From CAYWHE01 sp964458125 (lineage in GTDB: Bacteria; Bacteroidota; Bacteroidia; AKYH767-A; OLB10): DNA of 9,256 bases. Under the pieces are notes generated by a model. The model searched no databases and was not told the origin of the DNA. It was given only the letters and a program-made list of their open reading frames with translations. The number at the start of each line of letters is the position of its first letter. Position 1 is the stretch's first letter. Both the position numbers and the translations under genes were made by a program. This document shows, piece after piece, positions 1-6,584 of the stretch. The stretch is taken from contig CAYWHE010000165.1 of the NCBI GenBank assembly GCA_964458125.1, positions 1 through 9,256 of the forward strand. Direction: 5' to 3'.

Positions 1-96
1 CCGGGAGATGGTGGAAAAGTATTGTCTATAAGGTAATTGCTAGAATGAAACTCCTTTCAGCAAGCTGCGAGGTATCAACATGGAAAATTTTATTTG

Positions 97-116
97 TTCG
101 CCGCAAGCGGCGGGGA
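97..116. repeat. Short GC-rich hairpin repeat, copy 1
   Basis: The sequence reads TTCGCC, four bases GCAA, then GCGGCGGGGA. CGCCGC (99-104) pairs with GCGGCG (107-112). The same 20-base arrangement recurs at 1603-1622 with a different central tetranucleotide (TCCG), so 17 of 20 positions match and the potential to form a hairpin is kept. It is probably a small dispersed intergenic repeat of this genome; the function is unknown. Confidence 0.5.
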
Positions 117-129
117 ATAAAACCCTAAG

Positions 130-200
130 ATCCCGAAGGACAAAGCCATCGGGATCAATTCGACTAAATCGCTTCAGTTCGCTCCTCTGGAGCTTCTGAA
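130..200. repeat. Dispersed intergenic hairpin repeat, copy 1
   Basis: The first 37 bases consist of ATCCCGA (130-136), a 12-base loop, TCGGGAT (149-155), two bases, and ATTCGACTA (158-166). The same layout, also exactly 37 bases long, occurs at 9205-9241. Right after it is a second hairpin: TTCAG (173-177) and GCTCC (181-185) pair with GGAGC (189-193) and CTGAA (196-200). No T-run follows either hairpin, so a terminator role is unlikely. It looks like a REP/BIME-like non-coding repeat. Confidence 0.6.
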
Positions 201-278
201 ACGATAGTCTCATTGATTTAAACCATTGTTTTTCACAAGATTGAGTATTCCAGGATACACCATGAAAATTCTTTGTTT

Positions 279-312
279 AATTGTCAGATTTCCAAAATAT
301 TTCCTACATTTG
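279..312 (+). promoter_or_regulatory. Bacteroidota-type promoter of the rpsF operon
   Basis: TACATTTG (305-312) matches the Bacteroidota -7 consensus TAnnTTTG exactly. A TTG at 281-283 lies 21 bases upstream, suitable for a -33 element. Transcription would begin near 316-319, giving a leader of about 25 bases before ATG 344. This placement excludes the longer TTG start at 281, which would lie inside the promoter. Confidence 0.6.
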
Positions 313-343
313 CCCTCCCATTAAAAAAAGGGATAAAAAACAT

Positions 344-706
344 ATGTCAAACCAGTATGAAACCGTCTTTATCCTGACTCCCGTTTTATCGGAAGAGCAG
401 ATGAAGGAGGCGGTGGATAAATTCCGAAAAATCCTCACCGACCACGGTGCCATAGTTGTTCACGAGAACAATTGGGGATTGCGCAAGCTGGCTTACCCGA
501 TCCAGAAAAAAACAACGGGCTTCTATTACCTGATCGAGTTTAAGGCACCGGGCGAGGCTATCGCCAAACTTGAAGTGGAGTACAAACGAGACGAGCGTGT
601 GATGCGTTTTCTCACCGTAGCATTGGACAAGCATGCCATTGCCTACAACGAGAAGAAACGCCGGAATGCGCTGGCCAAACAACAGGAGGCTGAAACCACC
701 GCTTAA
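344..706 (+). CDS. rpsF: Small ribosomal subunit protein bS6
   Basis: The product is bS6, which pairs with bS18 on the platform of the 30S subunit. The 120-residue protein starts MSNQYETVFIL and contains the family's ENNWGLRKLAYPIQKK strand region and the motif RDERVMRFLTVALDKHA. I chose ATG 344 over an in-frame TTG at 281 for two reasons: the extra 21 residues are unlike bS6, and a good promoter overlaps them. The leader before ATG is A-rich with no Shine-Dalgarno sequence, as usual in Bacteroidota. It is the first gene of rpsF-rpsR-rplI, with 12 bases to rpsR. In many bacteria this operon is feedback-controlled by the bS6:bS18 complex binding the mRNA leader. The leader implied here is very short and I see no clear binding motif in it. 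Confidence 0.95.
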   Translation: MSNQYETVFILTPVLSEEQMKEAVDKFRKILTDHGAIVVHENNWGLRKLAYPIQKKTTGFYYLIEFKAPGEAIAKLEVEYKRDERVMRFLTVALDKHAIAYNEKKRRNALAKQQEAETTA

Positions 707-718
707 ACCCGAAAAACC

Positions 719-979
719 ATGGCAAACGAAGTACGTTATCTGAACCCTCCCGCAGTAGAGGTTAGCAAAAAGAAATACTGCCGCTTTAAAAAATTAGGCA
801 TTAAATACATTGATTACAAAGACGGCAGTTTCCTGCTTCGCTTTGTTAACGACCAGGGCAAGCTGTTGCCCAGGAGGCTTACCGGAACTTCGCTGAAATA
901 CCAGCGCAAGGTCGGGCAAGCCGTGAAACGGGCCCGTCACCTGGCATTGATGCCTTATGTATCCGACTTGTTAAAATAA
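719..979 (+). CDS. rpsR: Small ribosomal subunit protein bS18
   Basis: The 86-residue bS18 partners bS6 on the 30S platform. It contains the expected YCRFKKLGIKYIDYKD region, the basic segment RRLTGTSLKYQRKVGQAVKRARHLALMPY and the ending VSDLLK, typical of Bacteroidota. It has Cys22 but no CxxC zinc motif. There is no Shine-Dalgarno sequence; the start is preceded by an A-rich stretch. It lies 12 bases after rpsF and 12 before rplI, so the three genes form one operon. From work on the Flavobacterium johnsoniae ribosome, bS18, bS6 and bS21 together bury the anti-Shine-Dalgarno tail of 16S rRNA. That role is inferred here from the lineage. Confidence 0.96.
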   Translation: MANEVRYLNPPAVEVSKKKYCRFKKLGIKYIDYKDGSFLLRFVNDQGKLLPRRLTGTSLKYQRKVGQAVKRARHLALMPYVSDLLK

Positions 980-983
980 GGAG
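978..983 (+). promoter_or_regulatory. Shine-Dalgarno sequence AAGGAG before rplI
   Basis: AAGGAG lies 8 bases before ATG 992 and overlaps the TAA stop of rpsR (977-979). It is a near-consensus ribosome binding site at ideal spacing. None of the other genes in this window has one. It fixes the rplI start and suggests translational coupling or re-initiation after rpsR. Confidence 0.7.
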
Positions 984-991
984 ACTGAATT

Positions 992-1438
992 ATGGAAGTA
1001 ATATTAAAACAGGATGTTAAAAATCTCGGCTATGCCGATGATGTGGTGAAGGTACGTAACGGTTATGGTCTGAATTACCTGATCCCAAAAGGATTCGCCG
1101 TGCTGGCCAATGAAACCAATAAAAAGGTCCATACCGAAACGATGAAGCAGCGTGCCTACAAGCTTGGCCAGATCAAGGCCCAGGCCGATAAGGTGGCTTC
1201 ATCCCTCGAAAACATTACGCTGACCATTCCGGCCAAAGCCGGCGAACATGGAAAACTCTTTGGTTCCGTGACCTCCCAGCAACTGGTGGATGTGCTCAAG
1301 AAAATGGGTTACCATGTGGATAAAAAACAGATTCATATGGCTGATGATCATATCAAGGCGCTTGGCAGCTATACGGCCGATCTCCAGTTACACCGCGATG
1401 TCAAGGTGAAACTGAACTTTGACGTGGTGGAAAGCTGA
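992..1438 (+). CDS. rplI: Large ribosomal subunit protein bL9
   Basis: The 148-residue bL9 is of normal length. Its N-terminal rRNA-binding domain (about residues 1-50) begins MEVILKQDVKNLGYADDVV and holds the family signature VRNGYGLNYLIPKGFAVLA. A charged connecting helix spans about 45-75. The C-terminal domain (about 75-148) includes HGKLFGSVTSQQLVDVL and ends in a hydrophobic beta strand. The start is set by the AAGGAG site at 978-983. It is the last gene of the operon, and a strong intrinsic terminator follows 19 bases after its stop. Nothing is unusual apart from the Shine-Dalgarno sequence in a Bacteroidota background. Confidence 0.97.
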   Translation: MEVILKQDVKNLGYADDVVKVRNGYGLNYLIPKGFAVLANETNKKVHTETMKQRAYKLGQIKAQADKVASSLENITLTIPAKAGEHGKLFGSVTSQQLVDVLKKMGYHVDKKQIHMADDHIKALGSYTADLQLHRDVKVKLNFDVVES

Positions 1439-1456
1439 TCAACTGATTAAGGATAC

Positions 1457-1488
1457 AAAGGGGGACTTACAGTAAGTCCCCTTTTTTT
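1457..1488 (+). terminator. Intrinsic terminator of the rpsF-rpsR-rplI operon
   Basis: GGGGACTT (1461-1468) pairs perfectly with AAGTCCCC (1474-1481) around the loop ACAGT. The stem extends outward through AAAG and TTTT, and seven T follow (1482-1488). It ends the ribosomal operon. Confidence 0.92.
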
Positions 1489-1520
1489 ATGCGTATGACC
1501 AACCTGCATTTGCGGCGGCA

Positions 1521-1552
1521 TTTTTTCCTTACAGGATTTATCCGTAACTTTG
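1521..1552 (+). promoter_or_regulatory. Bacteroidota-type promoter for the T9SS cargo gene
   Basis: TAACTTTG (1545-1552) is an exact TAnnTTTG -7 element. The T-rich TTTTTTCC at 1521-1528 is a plausible -33 region about 20 bases upstream. A start near 1558 would give a leader of roughly 180 bases before ATG 1742, which is long and contains several dyads. A weaker TATATTTTG at 1674-1682, with a 3-base gap instead of 2, could be a second and closer promoter. Confidence 0.55.
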
Positions 1553-1602
1553 GGTGAATTCATCGCTGCAGGCAGTCGGGTACCGTTGTCATTTAACTTT
1601 CA

Positions 1603-1622
1603 TTCGCCTCCGGCGGCGGGGA
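1603..1622. repeat. Short GC-rich hairpin repeat, copy 2
   Basis: TTCGCC, TCCG, then GCGGCGGGGA, the same arrangement as 97-116 with a changed centre. CGCC (1605-1608) pairs with GGCG (1612-1615). It lies in the leader of the following gene. Confidence 0.5.
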
Positions 1623-1639
1623 TTTCACTCCAGGTGAGT

Positions 1640-1700
1640 GAACGAACCCGTTGCAACGGTGCATCGTTCCAATTATATTTTGCCCGTTGACGGAAACGGG
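1640..1700. repeat. Nested inverted repeats in the leader of the 1742 gene
   Basis: CCGTTGCAACGG (1648-1659) is a perfect 12-base palindrome. It is flanked by GAACGA (1640-1645) and TCGTTC (1664-1669), which also pair. A second dyad follows: CCCGTT (1683-1688) with AACGGG (1695-1700), using the same CCGTT core. This could be an operator for a dimeric regulator or RNA structure in the leader; the sequence does not decide between them. Confidence 0.45.
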
Positions 1701-1741
1701 GATATCATCCTAAGAGATCAAAAACCAGAATCACCAGACTC

Positions 1742-2836
1742 ATGAAAAACATCCTTACCCTGTTCATTACCCTGACTATGGCTCTGCCGGCCGGCGCCCA
1801 GATTACCATTACCGATACCGACATGCCATCCACAGGAACGCTTTATATCCGGGACAACGGCGGGAATACCGGCATCATCGACCTGAGCGTTACCGGGGTG
1901 AGCCAGACCTGGGATTACAGCCAGCTGACGGCCCTCACCACCGACACCATCGAATACCAGACCGTGGGTTCCACTCCCCTGCTCTACCAGTTTTTTTTCA
2001 ATAATTCGATTTTATATCCTTCCTGGAAGGCGGACCTGGCGCTTCCCGGACCGGACCTGACCGCCATCCCGAATTCGCCTGTCACCATCACCGATGTCAT
2101 CAATTATTTCAAAATCACTTCCACCGCTTATTACCAGGTGGGCTTCGGGGCCACCATCAACGGTGTACAGGCTTCCCAGCGATACGACCCCCGGGATAAA
2201 CTCCTGAAACTTCCAAACACGTTTAATCTCGCAGATTCCAACGAATTCAGCTGGCTCTTCGAAATACCAGGCATCGCCTCTTACGGACAATATAAAACGC
2301 GTACCAATGAAACCGATGGCTGGGGAACCCTGCAACTACCCAACGCCAGTTTCAATACCCTGAGAGTGAAATCCACCATTACCGGCATAGATACGTTTTA
2401 CGTGGTTCAGTTTGGTTTCGGACTGGCCATCCCCTCCACCCAGTATGAATACCGCTGGTATGCCAACGGTGAAGGGGAACCGGTATTAACCGTGAATGCT
2501 GTTGATCTGCAGGGTACCCAAACGGTGACCTCCGTTTCCTACAAGCATGTGGATCCGACAGGGATTACGATTACTCCAGGACCGTTTGAACCGTTCACGG
2601 CCGGCCCCAACCCGGTAAATGACCTGCTGACCATTTTGTACCCGGCTGCCGGCCAGCCTCAGTTAACCATCAGCCTATACGATGCCAGCGGGCGAATCGT
2701 TTTGGAACAGGATCGGGAAACGGCGGGCGGAGCTGCCGGCAGCCTTTCCGTTGATCTGCATTTCCTGCCTCACGGCCTGTATGCCCTGAAAATCAGTGAC
2801 GGGAATAAAAATTTCCGCTTAAAACTGGTGAAGTAA
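1742..2836 (+). CDS. T9SS-exported protein of unknown function (type A C-terminal sorting domain)
   Basis: The 364-residue protein has a Sec signal peptide, MKNILTLFITLTMALPAGA, with cleavage likely before Q20. The middle (about 21-280) is rich in Thr, Tyr and aromatic residues and looks like beta-sandwich. I do not recognise a named domain there, though DGWGTLQLPNASFNTLRVKS (192-211) resembles a segment common in such Bacteroidota secreted proteins. The last 80 residues are a type IX secretion C-terminal sorting domain: FTAGPNPVNDLLTI (285-298), SLYDASGRIV (311-320), LPHGLYALKI (342-351) and a basic end, FRLKLVK. The protein is therefore expected to cross the outer membrane and be anchored or released at the surface. 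It is a single gene with its own promoter. No enzymatic motif was seen. Confidence 0.85.
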   Translation: MKNILTLFITLTMALPAGAQITITDTDMPSTGTLYIRDNGGNTGIIDLSVTGVSQTWDYSQLTALTTDTIEYQTVGSTPLLYQFFFNNSILYPSWKADLALPGPDLTAIPNSPVTITDVINYFKITSTAYYQVGFGATINGVQASQRYDPRDKLLKLPNTFNLADSNEFSWLFEIPGIASYGQYKTRTNETDGWGTLQLPNASFNTLRVKSTITGIDTFYVVQFGFGLAIPSTQYEYRWYANGEGEPVLTVNAVDLQGTQTVTSVSYKHVDPTGITITPGPFEPFTAGPNPVNDLLTILYPAAGQPQLTISLYDASGRIVLEQDRETAGGAAGSLSVDLHFLPHGLYALKISDGNKNFRLKLVK

Positions 2837-2854
2837 CCGGCCGGATCAGTTTTT
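2821..2854 (+). terminator. Possible intrinsic terminator at the end of the T9SS cargo gene
   Basis: AAAACTGGT (2821-2829) can pair with ATCAGTTTT (2845-2853) with one G-T wobble, and a five-T run ends at 2854. The left arm lies in the last codons of the gene. The stem is AT-rich, so the call is tentative. Confidence 0.4.
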
Positions 2855-2965
2855 CATTCCATTGACCAGCAGGATTCATCAAGGCGAATGGATGATCACA
2901 AGAATTCAGGGTTTACCGGGCGGACATCCATAAAAAAATCAGATGATTGTTTCCTGCAGCATTTT

Positions 2966-5900
2966 TTAAAAATCAAGTCCCAGGGCCAGGTAGAACATAT
3001 TCTTTCTGACTTCGTAATCTTCATATCCCCAGGCCCAGTCGGCACGGATGAAGTAGCCGAACAAGCGGCTGCGCAATCCAAAGCCGTAACCGGCCACGAC
3101 AGGCTCCACCTGTTTGGTAAGCGATATGGTGAACGGATACTGGTTGATGACCTGCTGGTTGAAACCATTGTCTTTCGAGTACGGTGAATCTCCCGTCCAG
3201 GCGGTTCCGATATCAAGAAAAGTAATCACCTGGAAGTTCCGGATGAAATCGGACCGGATGGGTTTATTGAGCAGGTAAGCGAATACGGGGACGCGGATTT
3301 CATTGTTCAGCAAAACAAAACTGTTTCCGTTCCTGATGTTTTGGCGGTAGCCGCGCATGGGTGCGGCCAGGGCCTGGAAGGCGTAGTTTTTTGTTTCATC
3401 CACATGGATGGAGTAATCAAAATTCTTGACCGGTATGATGGCATTATCTTCCGAGCCGAGGTAATAAATCAGTTTCATGTCACCGAAAGAAGTGCTGCCG
3501 GAAAGGCGGCTGGCCCAGATGATCTGCCGGTGAATTTTTTCGTAATGCCGGAAATCAAATCCCGCCACACCCAGCCAGCCATCAGGCACGTCAAACTGCT
3601 TGTACCCTTCAGCAAAAATTTTATACCGGGTTCCGTTGAGGATGTTCAGGGCGCGTGTGATGGTGTTGTCAAAAACATATTCGAGGTAAGCGCTGCCCCA
3701 GTATTGGTAGCGGTTTGGCCTCTCCAGGTTGACTTTGTCGGTGGAACGGTAAATGGTATTATCCTGCCGCATGGCAATACTTCCCCTCAGCGCGGCCAAA
3801 TCGTGGAAAGGATATTTGCTGATGTATTTCAGTTCATGGGAAATCACCTTGGTGTAATCAAACCCGTCTGAAACCTCGCGGATATGCCGGTAAAACGTAA
3901 CCTGCTTGTCCATCCGCTTTTTCAGATTTTCATAACTGACCATGTATTCCCTGCTTTTAAAATCGAACAGGGAAATGCTGACACCGCCGGTGAGTTTATA
4001 ATCATTCATCAGGTCGCTCACGCCCAGCCGGATCAGTTCATTTACAAAATCGGACTGGAAAAATCCCGTTCCCGGAGAATAAGCCTGGTAGGTGGTGTTG
4101 GTCAGGCTCTTGCCGAACTGCATCTGAAAATAATCCGTATAAAATGCCAGGTCATAATTCCGTTGTTTGGGCAGGCGGTAAGGCAATGAATCGGTCTGCT
4201 GACTGAGTAAGGATTTAGAGGCATTTTTATTTTTCATCCGATCGAGTTTGGTATTCCCCGTCGTCCTGTTCTTCCTGGGAAACTCACTCTGAAAAACATA
4301 ATTATTGATGTCGATTTTTGAACTGTCGGGCAACTGGGGTTCTTCATTGAAACGCACCACATCGGGCTGCTTATTCGTATTACCTCCGGCCGGCAGCACC
4401 GCTGCCCGCTGCTTCATAAACGGGGTTGGAGCAGGTTCCAGCGAAGACATGACGGGAGGCAAAAGCGGGTTCACGAAAATCCTGTACCGGCCATTGTAAT
4501 AAATTAACTGGGCATGTTTTGTTTTAAAAAAATTGACGTCATGTTGTTCGATGTTCCGGGCATAATTGGTCTGGTAGGATGAATTAAAAACATATCGGTA
4601 GTGTTCCGTGGTGTCGATAAAACTGATGACGCTGTCGAGCCGGGAAGCATAAAAATTGAAGATGCCGTTTTGCGCGCTCAGGAATCCGAAATGCAGGGAG
4701 TCGATCGGAACAGGCTGCATCTCATTGACACCGGGCGTGGACGTGATCCGCTTCAGGATCCTGGATTTATCAGCATAATCATACATGAACAAATCGAGGT
4801 TGGAAGCCGGCGGCGACAGGTCCTGCTGATCCACATCCAGCGTGTCGCTGATCCGGTTGGAAGAAAAAACAACAAACCTGGAATTGTTTACAAAGCGGGG
4901 ATACAGGTCATCGTAAAGATCCTTCGTAATCTGCTGGCTGCTGTGTGAACGGATATTGTATACGAAGATATCCGACTGCCCCTTCTGCACGCCGGAGAGG
5001 ATAATGTCCTGACCATTATCCGAATAGGAAGCATCCAGCACCTTTTCGTAATAAAAAAACTTATTGCGTTCCTTTTTCCGCTTATCGACATGAAAATAAT
5101 CCATCCACACCTTACCCTTTCGTTCGCTGAATGCGGTCAGGTAACGGCCGGTCGGGTGCCATAACAGCACCGGGTAGCTGTCATCGGTTTTCTCCATGAG
5201 GGACTTATACCCGCCTCTTCCCAATACTTTTGTCCGTTTTCGCTGTAAATCATAGAGAAGAATCCGATACCGCCCGATATCATTGGATACATAAGCAACT
5301 TTCCGTCCGTCGGGGCTGATCCGCACCTGGCTGTATACCCTGCTTTTCCGGCTTTTTTTCAGGAGGGATTCCCCGTCGGGCAGGTTCCGTCCATTGTCCG
5401 CATTCAGGTAAAACTTTTCATAATAGGCCAGCCAGTTCCGGGTTACTTCCCTGACCGACAATCCGAATACGTAATTCATCCCGCTCTCCACATTCCTGTT
5501 GATCCTGGTCATGTAAACGAGATTGGAAACGGAAGCTTCACCATAACTTTCAATCAGGAAATGCCAGAGGGAGTGGCCGGCGAATAATTCATCAGTTTCC
5601 ACGAGTTGGTTGAATTTTCTGAGTTTACCCGCAAGCACCAGGTCGCGCATCCGGTTATCATCGTCCACCGTCCATCCACGGGATACATAGGACACCAGGC
5701 CCTGGGTAAACCAGACGGGCAGGTTGAGCAAATAGGAACTCTGAAGCCTGTCTTTGATATTGCCCCCGTACATAAGCTGTTCAAGCAGTACCTGTGTCAC
5801 TCCTGCCCGTAGGGTCTGGCGGAGGTGATCGTGATTGCCGTCAAAATAAATCAGGACCTTATTACCGACAATCCGGGTAATTCCGCCCGTATTGCCCTGG

Positions 5901-6280
5901 AGCTCTGTTGTCTCCAGTCCGATGTTCGTTTGCTTCAGGTCTGAAAGTTTGTTAAAAATGATAAACTGGAGACGACCGTCGGTTCGGAAATCAAGCAGTT
6001 TTTCAATGGTGGCTATTTCGGCATCGCCGGTTTTGCCCACAAATGCCGCAATATCCTGCCCGCCGATATAGAAATAGGTATCAAAATTTTTAAACCGGTA
6101 AAAGGTCCAGTAAAAATTGTTGAACTGCACCCGGTTTTTGCCGAAGGTCATCTGGGAGCCGTTATAAAACTGGGCCCTGGCCTGTTCAGGCGGCAGACTG
6201 CTACCAAGAAAGACGGCCAGGATCAGGATGAGCAACAGCCTGCAGGTTGATTGACTTTGAGAAGTTCCGGAATTCATCAT
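2966..6280 (-). CDS. Outer-membrane protein: degenerate peptidase domain + TolB-like propeller + Omp85-type barrel
   Basis: The 1104-residue protein has a signal peptide ending ARA (34-36), with the mature chain starting QFYN. Residues about 40-290 resemble gluzincin 'peptidase MA-like' domains, but the HExxH position reads AGVTQ (159-163) and the usual W-x-x-E-G reads WFTQG (190-194), so a catalytic role is unlikely. Residues about 315-545 carry TolB/WD40-like blades, for example VRISPDGRKVAYVSND (319-334). A Pro/Asn-rich linker follows (about 600-705). The C-terminal barrel (about 705-1104) has the Omp85 hallmark RGY (976-978), NNEIRVPVF, FLDIGTAW (1021-1028) and a final Phe after alternating hydrophobic residues. 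I infer an outer-membrane protein with a periplasmic propeller, perhaps in envelope assembly or protein/lipid handling. ATG ATG codons at 6280 and 6277 give two equivalent starts. It converges with the T9SS cargo gene and diverges from the nod-like gene. Confidence 0.8.
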   Translation of the reverse strand: MMNSGTSQSQSTCRLLLILILAVFLGSSLPPEQARAQFYNGSQMTFGKNRVQFNNFYWTFYRFKNFDTYFYIGGQDIAAFVGKTGDAEIATIEKLLDFRTDGRLQFIIFNKLSDLKQTNIGLETTELQGNTGGITRIVGNKVLIYFDGNHDHLRQTLRAGVTQVLLEQLMYGGNIKDRLQSSYLLNLPVWFTQGLVSYVSRGWTVDDDNRMRDLVLAGKLRKFNQLVETDELFAGHSLWHFLIESYGEASVSNLVYMTRINRNVESGMNYVFGLSVREVTRNWLAYYEKFYLNADNGRNLPDGESLLKKSRKSRVYSQVRISPDGRKVAYVSNDIGRYRILLYDLQRKRTKVLGRGGYKSLMEKTDDSYPVLLWHPTGRYLTAFSERKGKVWMDYFHVDKRKKERNKFFYYEKVLDASYSDNGQDIILSGVQKGQSDIFVYNIRSHSSQQITKDLYDDLYPRFVNNSRFVVFSSNRISDTLDVDQQDLSPPASNLDLFMYDYADKSRILKRITSTPGVNEMQPVPIDSLHFGFLSAQNGIFNFYASRLDSVISFIDTTEHYRYVFNSSYQTNYARNIEQHDVNFFKTKHAQLIYYNGRYRIFVNPLLPPVMSSLEPAPTPFMKQRAAVLPAGGNTNKQPDVVRFNEEPQLPDSSKIDINNYVFQSEFPRKNRTTGNTKLDRMKNKNASKSLLSQQTDSLPYRLPKQRNYDLAFYTDYFQMQFGKSLTNTTYQAYSPGTGFFQSDFVNELIRLGVSDLMNDYKLTGGVSISLFDFKSREYMVSYENLKKRMDKQVTFYRHIREVSDGFDYTKVISHELKYISKYPFHDLAALRGSIAMRQDNTIYRSTDKVNLERPNRYQYWGSAYLEYVFDNTITRALNILNGTRYKIFAEGYKQFDVPDGWLGVAGFDFRHYEKIHRQIIWASRLSGSTSFGDMKLIYYLGSEDNAIIPVKNFDYSIHVDETKNYAFQALAAPMRGYRQNIRNGNSFVLLNNEIRVPVFAYLLNKPIRSDFIRNFQVITFLDIGTAWTGDSPYSKDNGFNQQVINQYPFTISLTKQVEPVVAGYGFGLRSRLFGYFIRADWAWGYEDYEVRKNMFYLALGLDF

Positions 6281-6437
6281 TTACAGTTGAATCAAGCCGA
6301 TCCGGTTCAGGAAACGGGCAAGCGAATGTAGTTATTATTTATGAAATCATTTCCATGCGTGGCGACCGGATGTTGCCGGCGTTACCCGGAAAGTCCCCGG
6401 GAGGGGCTGGAGTACGGCCTGGCATGAAAAAATTGCT

Positions 6438-6480
6438 GACCGGAAAAAGGATTTGCATACGGCCTCAGGCCCTTCCGGTC
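6438..6480. repeat. Long inverted repeat upstream of the nod-like gene
   Basis: GACCGGAA (6438-6445) is perfectly complementary to TTCCGGTC (6473-6480). Inside lies GGCC-TCA-GGCC (6461-6471). The loop also holds GATTTGCAT (6450-6458), whose reverse complement ATGCAAATC occurs in the FNR-like dyad at 6520-6528. No T-run follows on either strand, so it is more likely a regulatory structure or an extra operator than a terminator. Confidence 0.45.
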
Positions 6481-6515
6481 TTCACCGCATTCCGGCCTGA
6501 AAAACAACACCCGTC

Positions 6516-6531
6516 TATGATGCAAATCATA
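6516..6531 (+). promoter_or_regulatory. FNR/DNR-type operator upstream of the nod-like gene
   Basis: TATGAT-GCAA-ATCATA is a perfect 6+6 dyad with a 4-base spacer. It differs by one base per half from the FNR/DNR consensus TTGAT-N4-ATCAA. Its centre (6523.5) lies about 41 bases before the transcription start predicted from the -7 element at 6553-6560, the class II activator position. It suggests control by a Crp/FNR-family sensor of low oxygen or nitric oxide. Confidence 0.6.
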
Positions 6532-6552
6532 TTTTAAATCCGGCAACCACAG

Positions 6553-6560
6553 TAGTTTTA
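6553..6560 (+). promoter_or_regulatory. Candidate -7 element of the nod-like gene
   Basis: TAGTTTTA matches TAnnTTTG except for its last base. No good -33 TTTG is visible; TTTA at 6533-6536 is 16 bases away. That fits a weak promoter needing the activator bound at 6516-6531. A start near 6565 gives a leader of about 20 bases. Confidence 0.4.
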
Positions 6561-6584
6561 AAAAATTTCTTAACTCCAATTACC

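Larger units (their letters stand above)
1..278. other. Non-coding region upstream of the ribosomal operon
   Basis: I see no convincing gene here. The stretch holds two hairpin repeats, annotated separately at 97-116 and 130-200, and ends in the promoter of the rpsF operon. A 20-codon reading frame starting at ATG 262 runs through that promoter and shows no sign of being coding. Whatever gene lies to the left ends outside the window. Confidence 0.6.
6281..6584. other. Divergent intergenic regulatory region
   Basis: This 304-base stretch separates the minus-strand envelope gene from the plus-strand nod-like gene. It holds an FNR-type dyad, a candidate -7 element and a long stem, listed separately. 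Overlapping reading frames on both strands (6247-6537 and 6382-6579) are basic, low in complexity and not protein-like. On the minus strand TACATTCG (reverse complement of 6323-6330) is one base from TAnnTTTG and could serve the envelope gene, but no clear -33 element accompanies it. Confidence 0.55.

Noticed and set aside
130..200. Terminator of an upstream gene
   Set aside because: The hairpins are not followed by a T-run, and the same element recurs at the other end of the window.
281..343. N-terminal extension of rpsF from a TTG start
   Set aside because: The 21 extra residues are unlike bS6 and the stretch contains the operon promoter; ATG 344 gives the normal bS6 start.
313..343. bS6:bS18-binding autoregulatory RNA motif in the rpsF leader
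   Set aside because: Only a 4-base stem (TCCC/GGGA) with an A-rich loop is visible; the leader is too short to support the known structure.
2855..2965. Intrinsic terminator for the minus-strand envelope gene
   Set aside because: There is a T-run on the minus strand near 2930-2940, but no convincing stem precedes it.
3341..3871. 176-codon plus-strand reading frame, with others at 3884-4189 and 4601-4948
   Set aside because: They lie antisense to the 1104-residue envelope gene, have no recognisable domains and mirror its codon pattern.
6247..6579. Two overlapping short frames in the divergent intergenic region
   Set aside because: The frames lie on opposite strands, overlap each other and the regulatory dyads, and are not protein-like.
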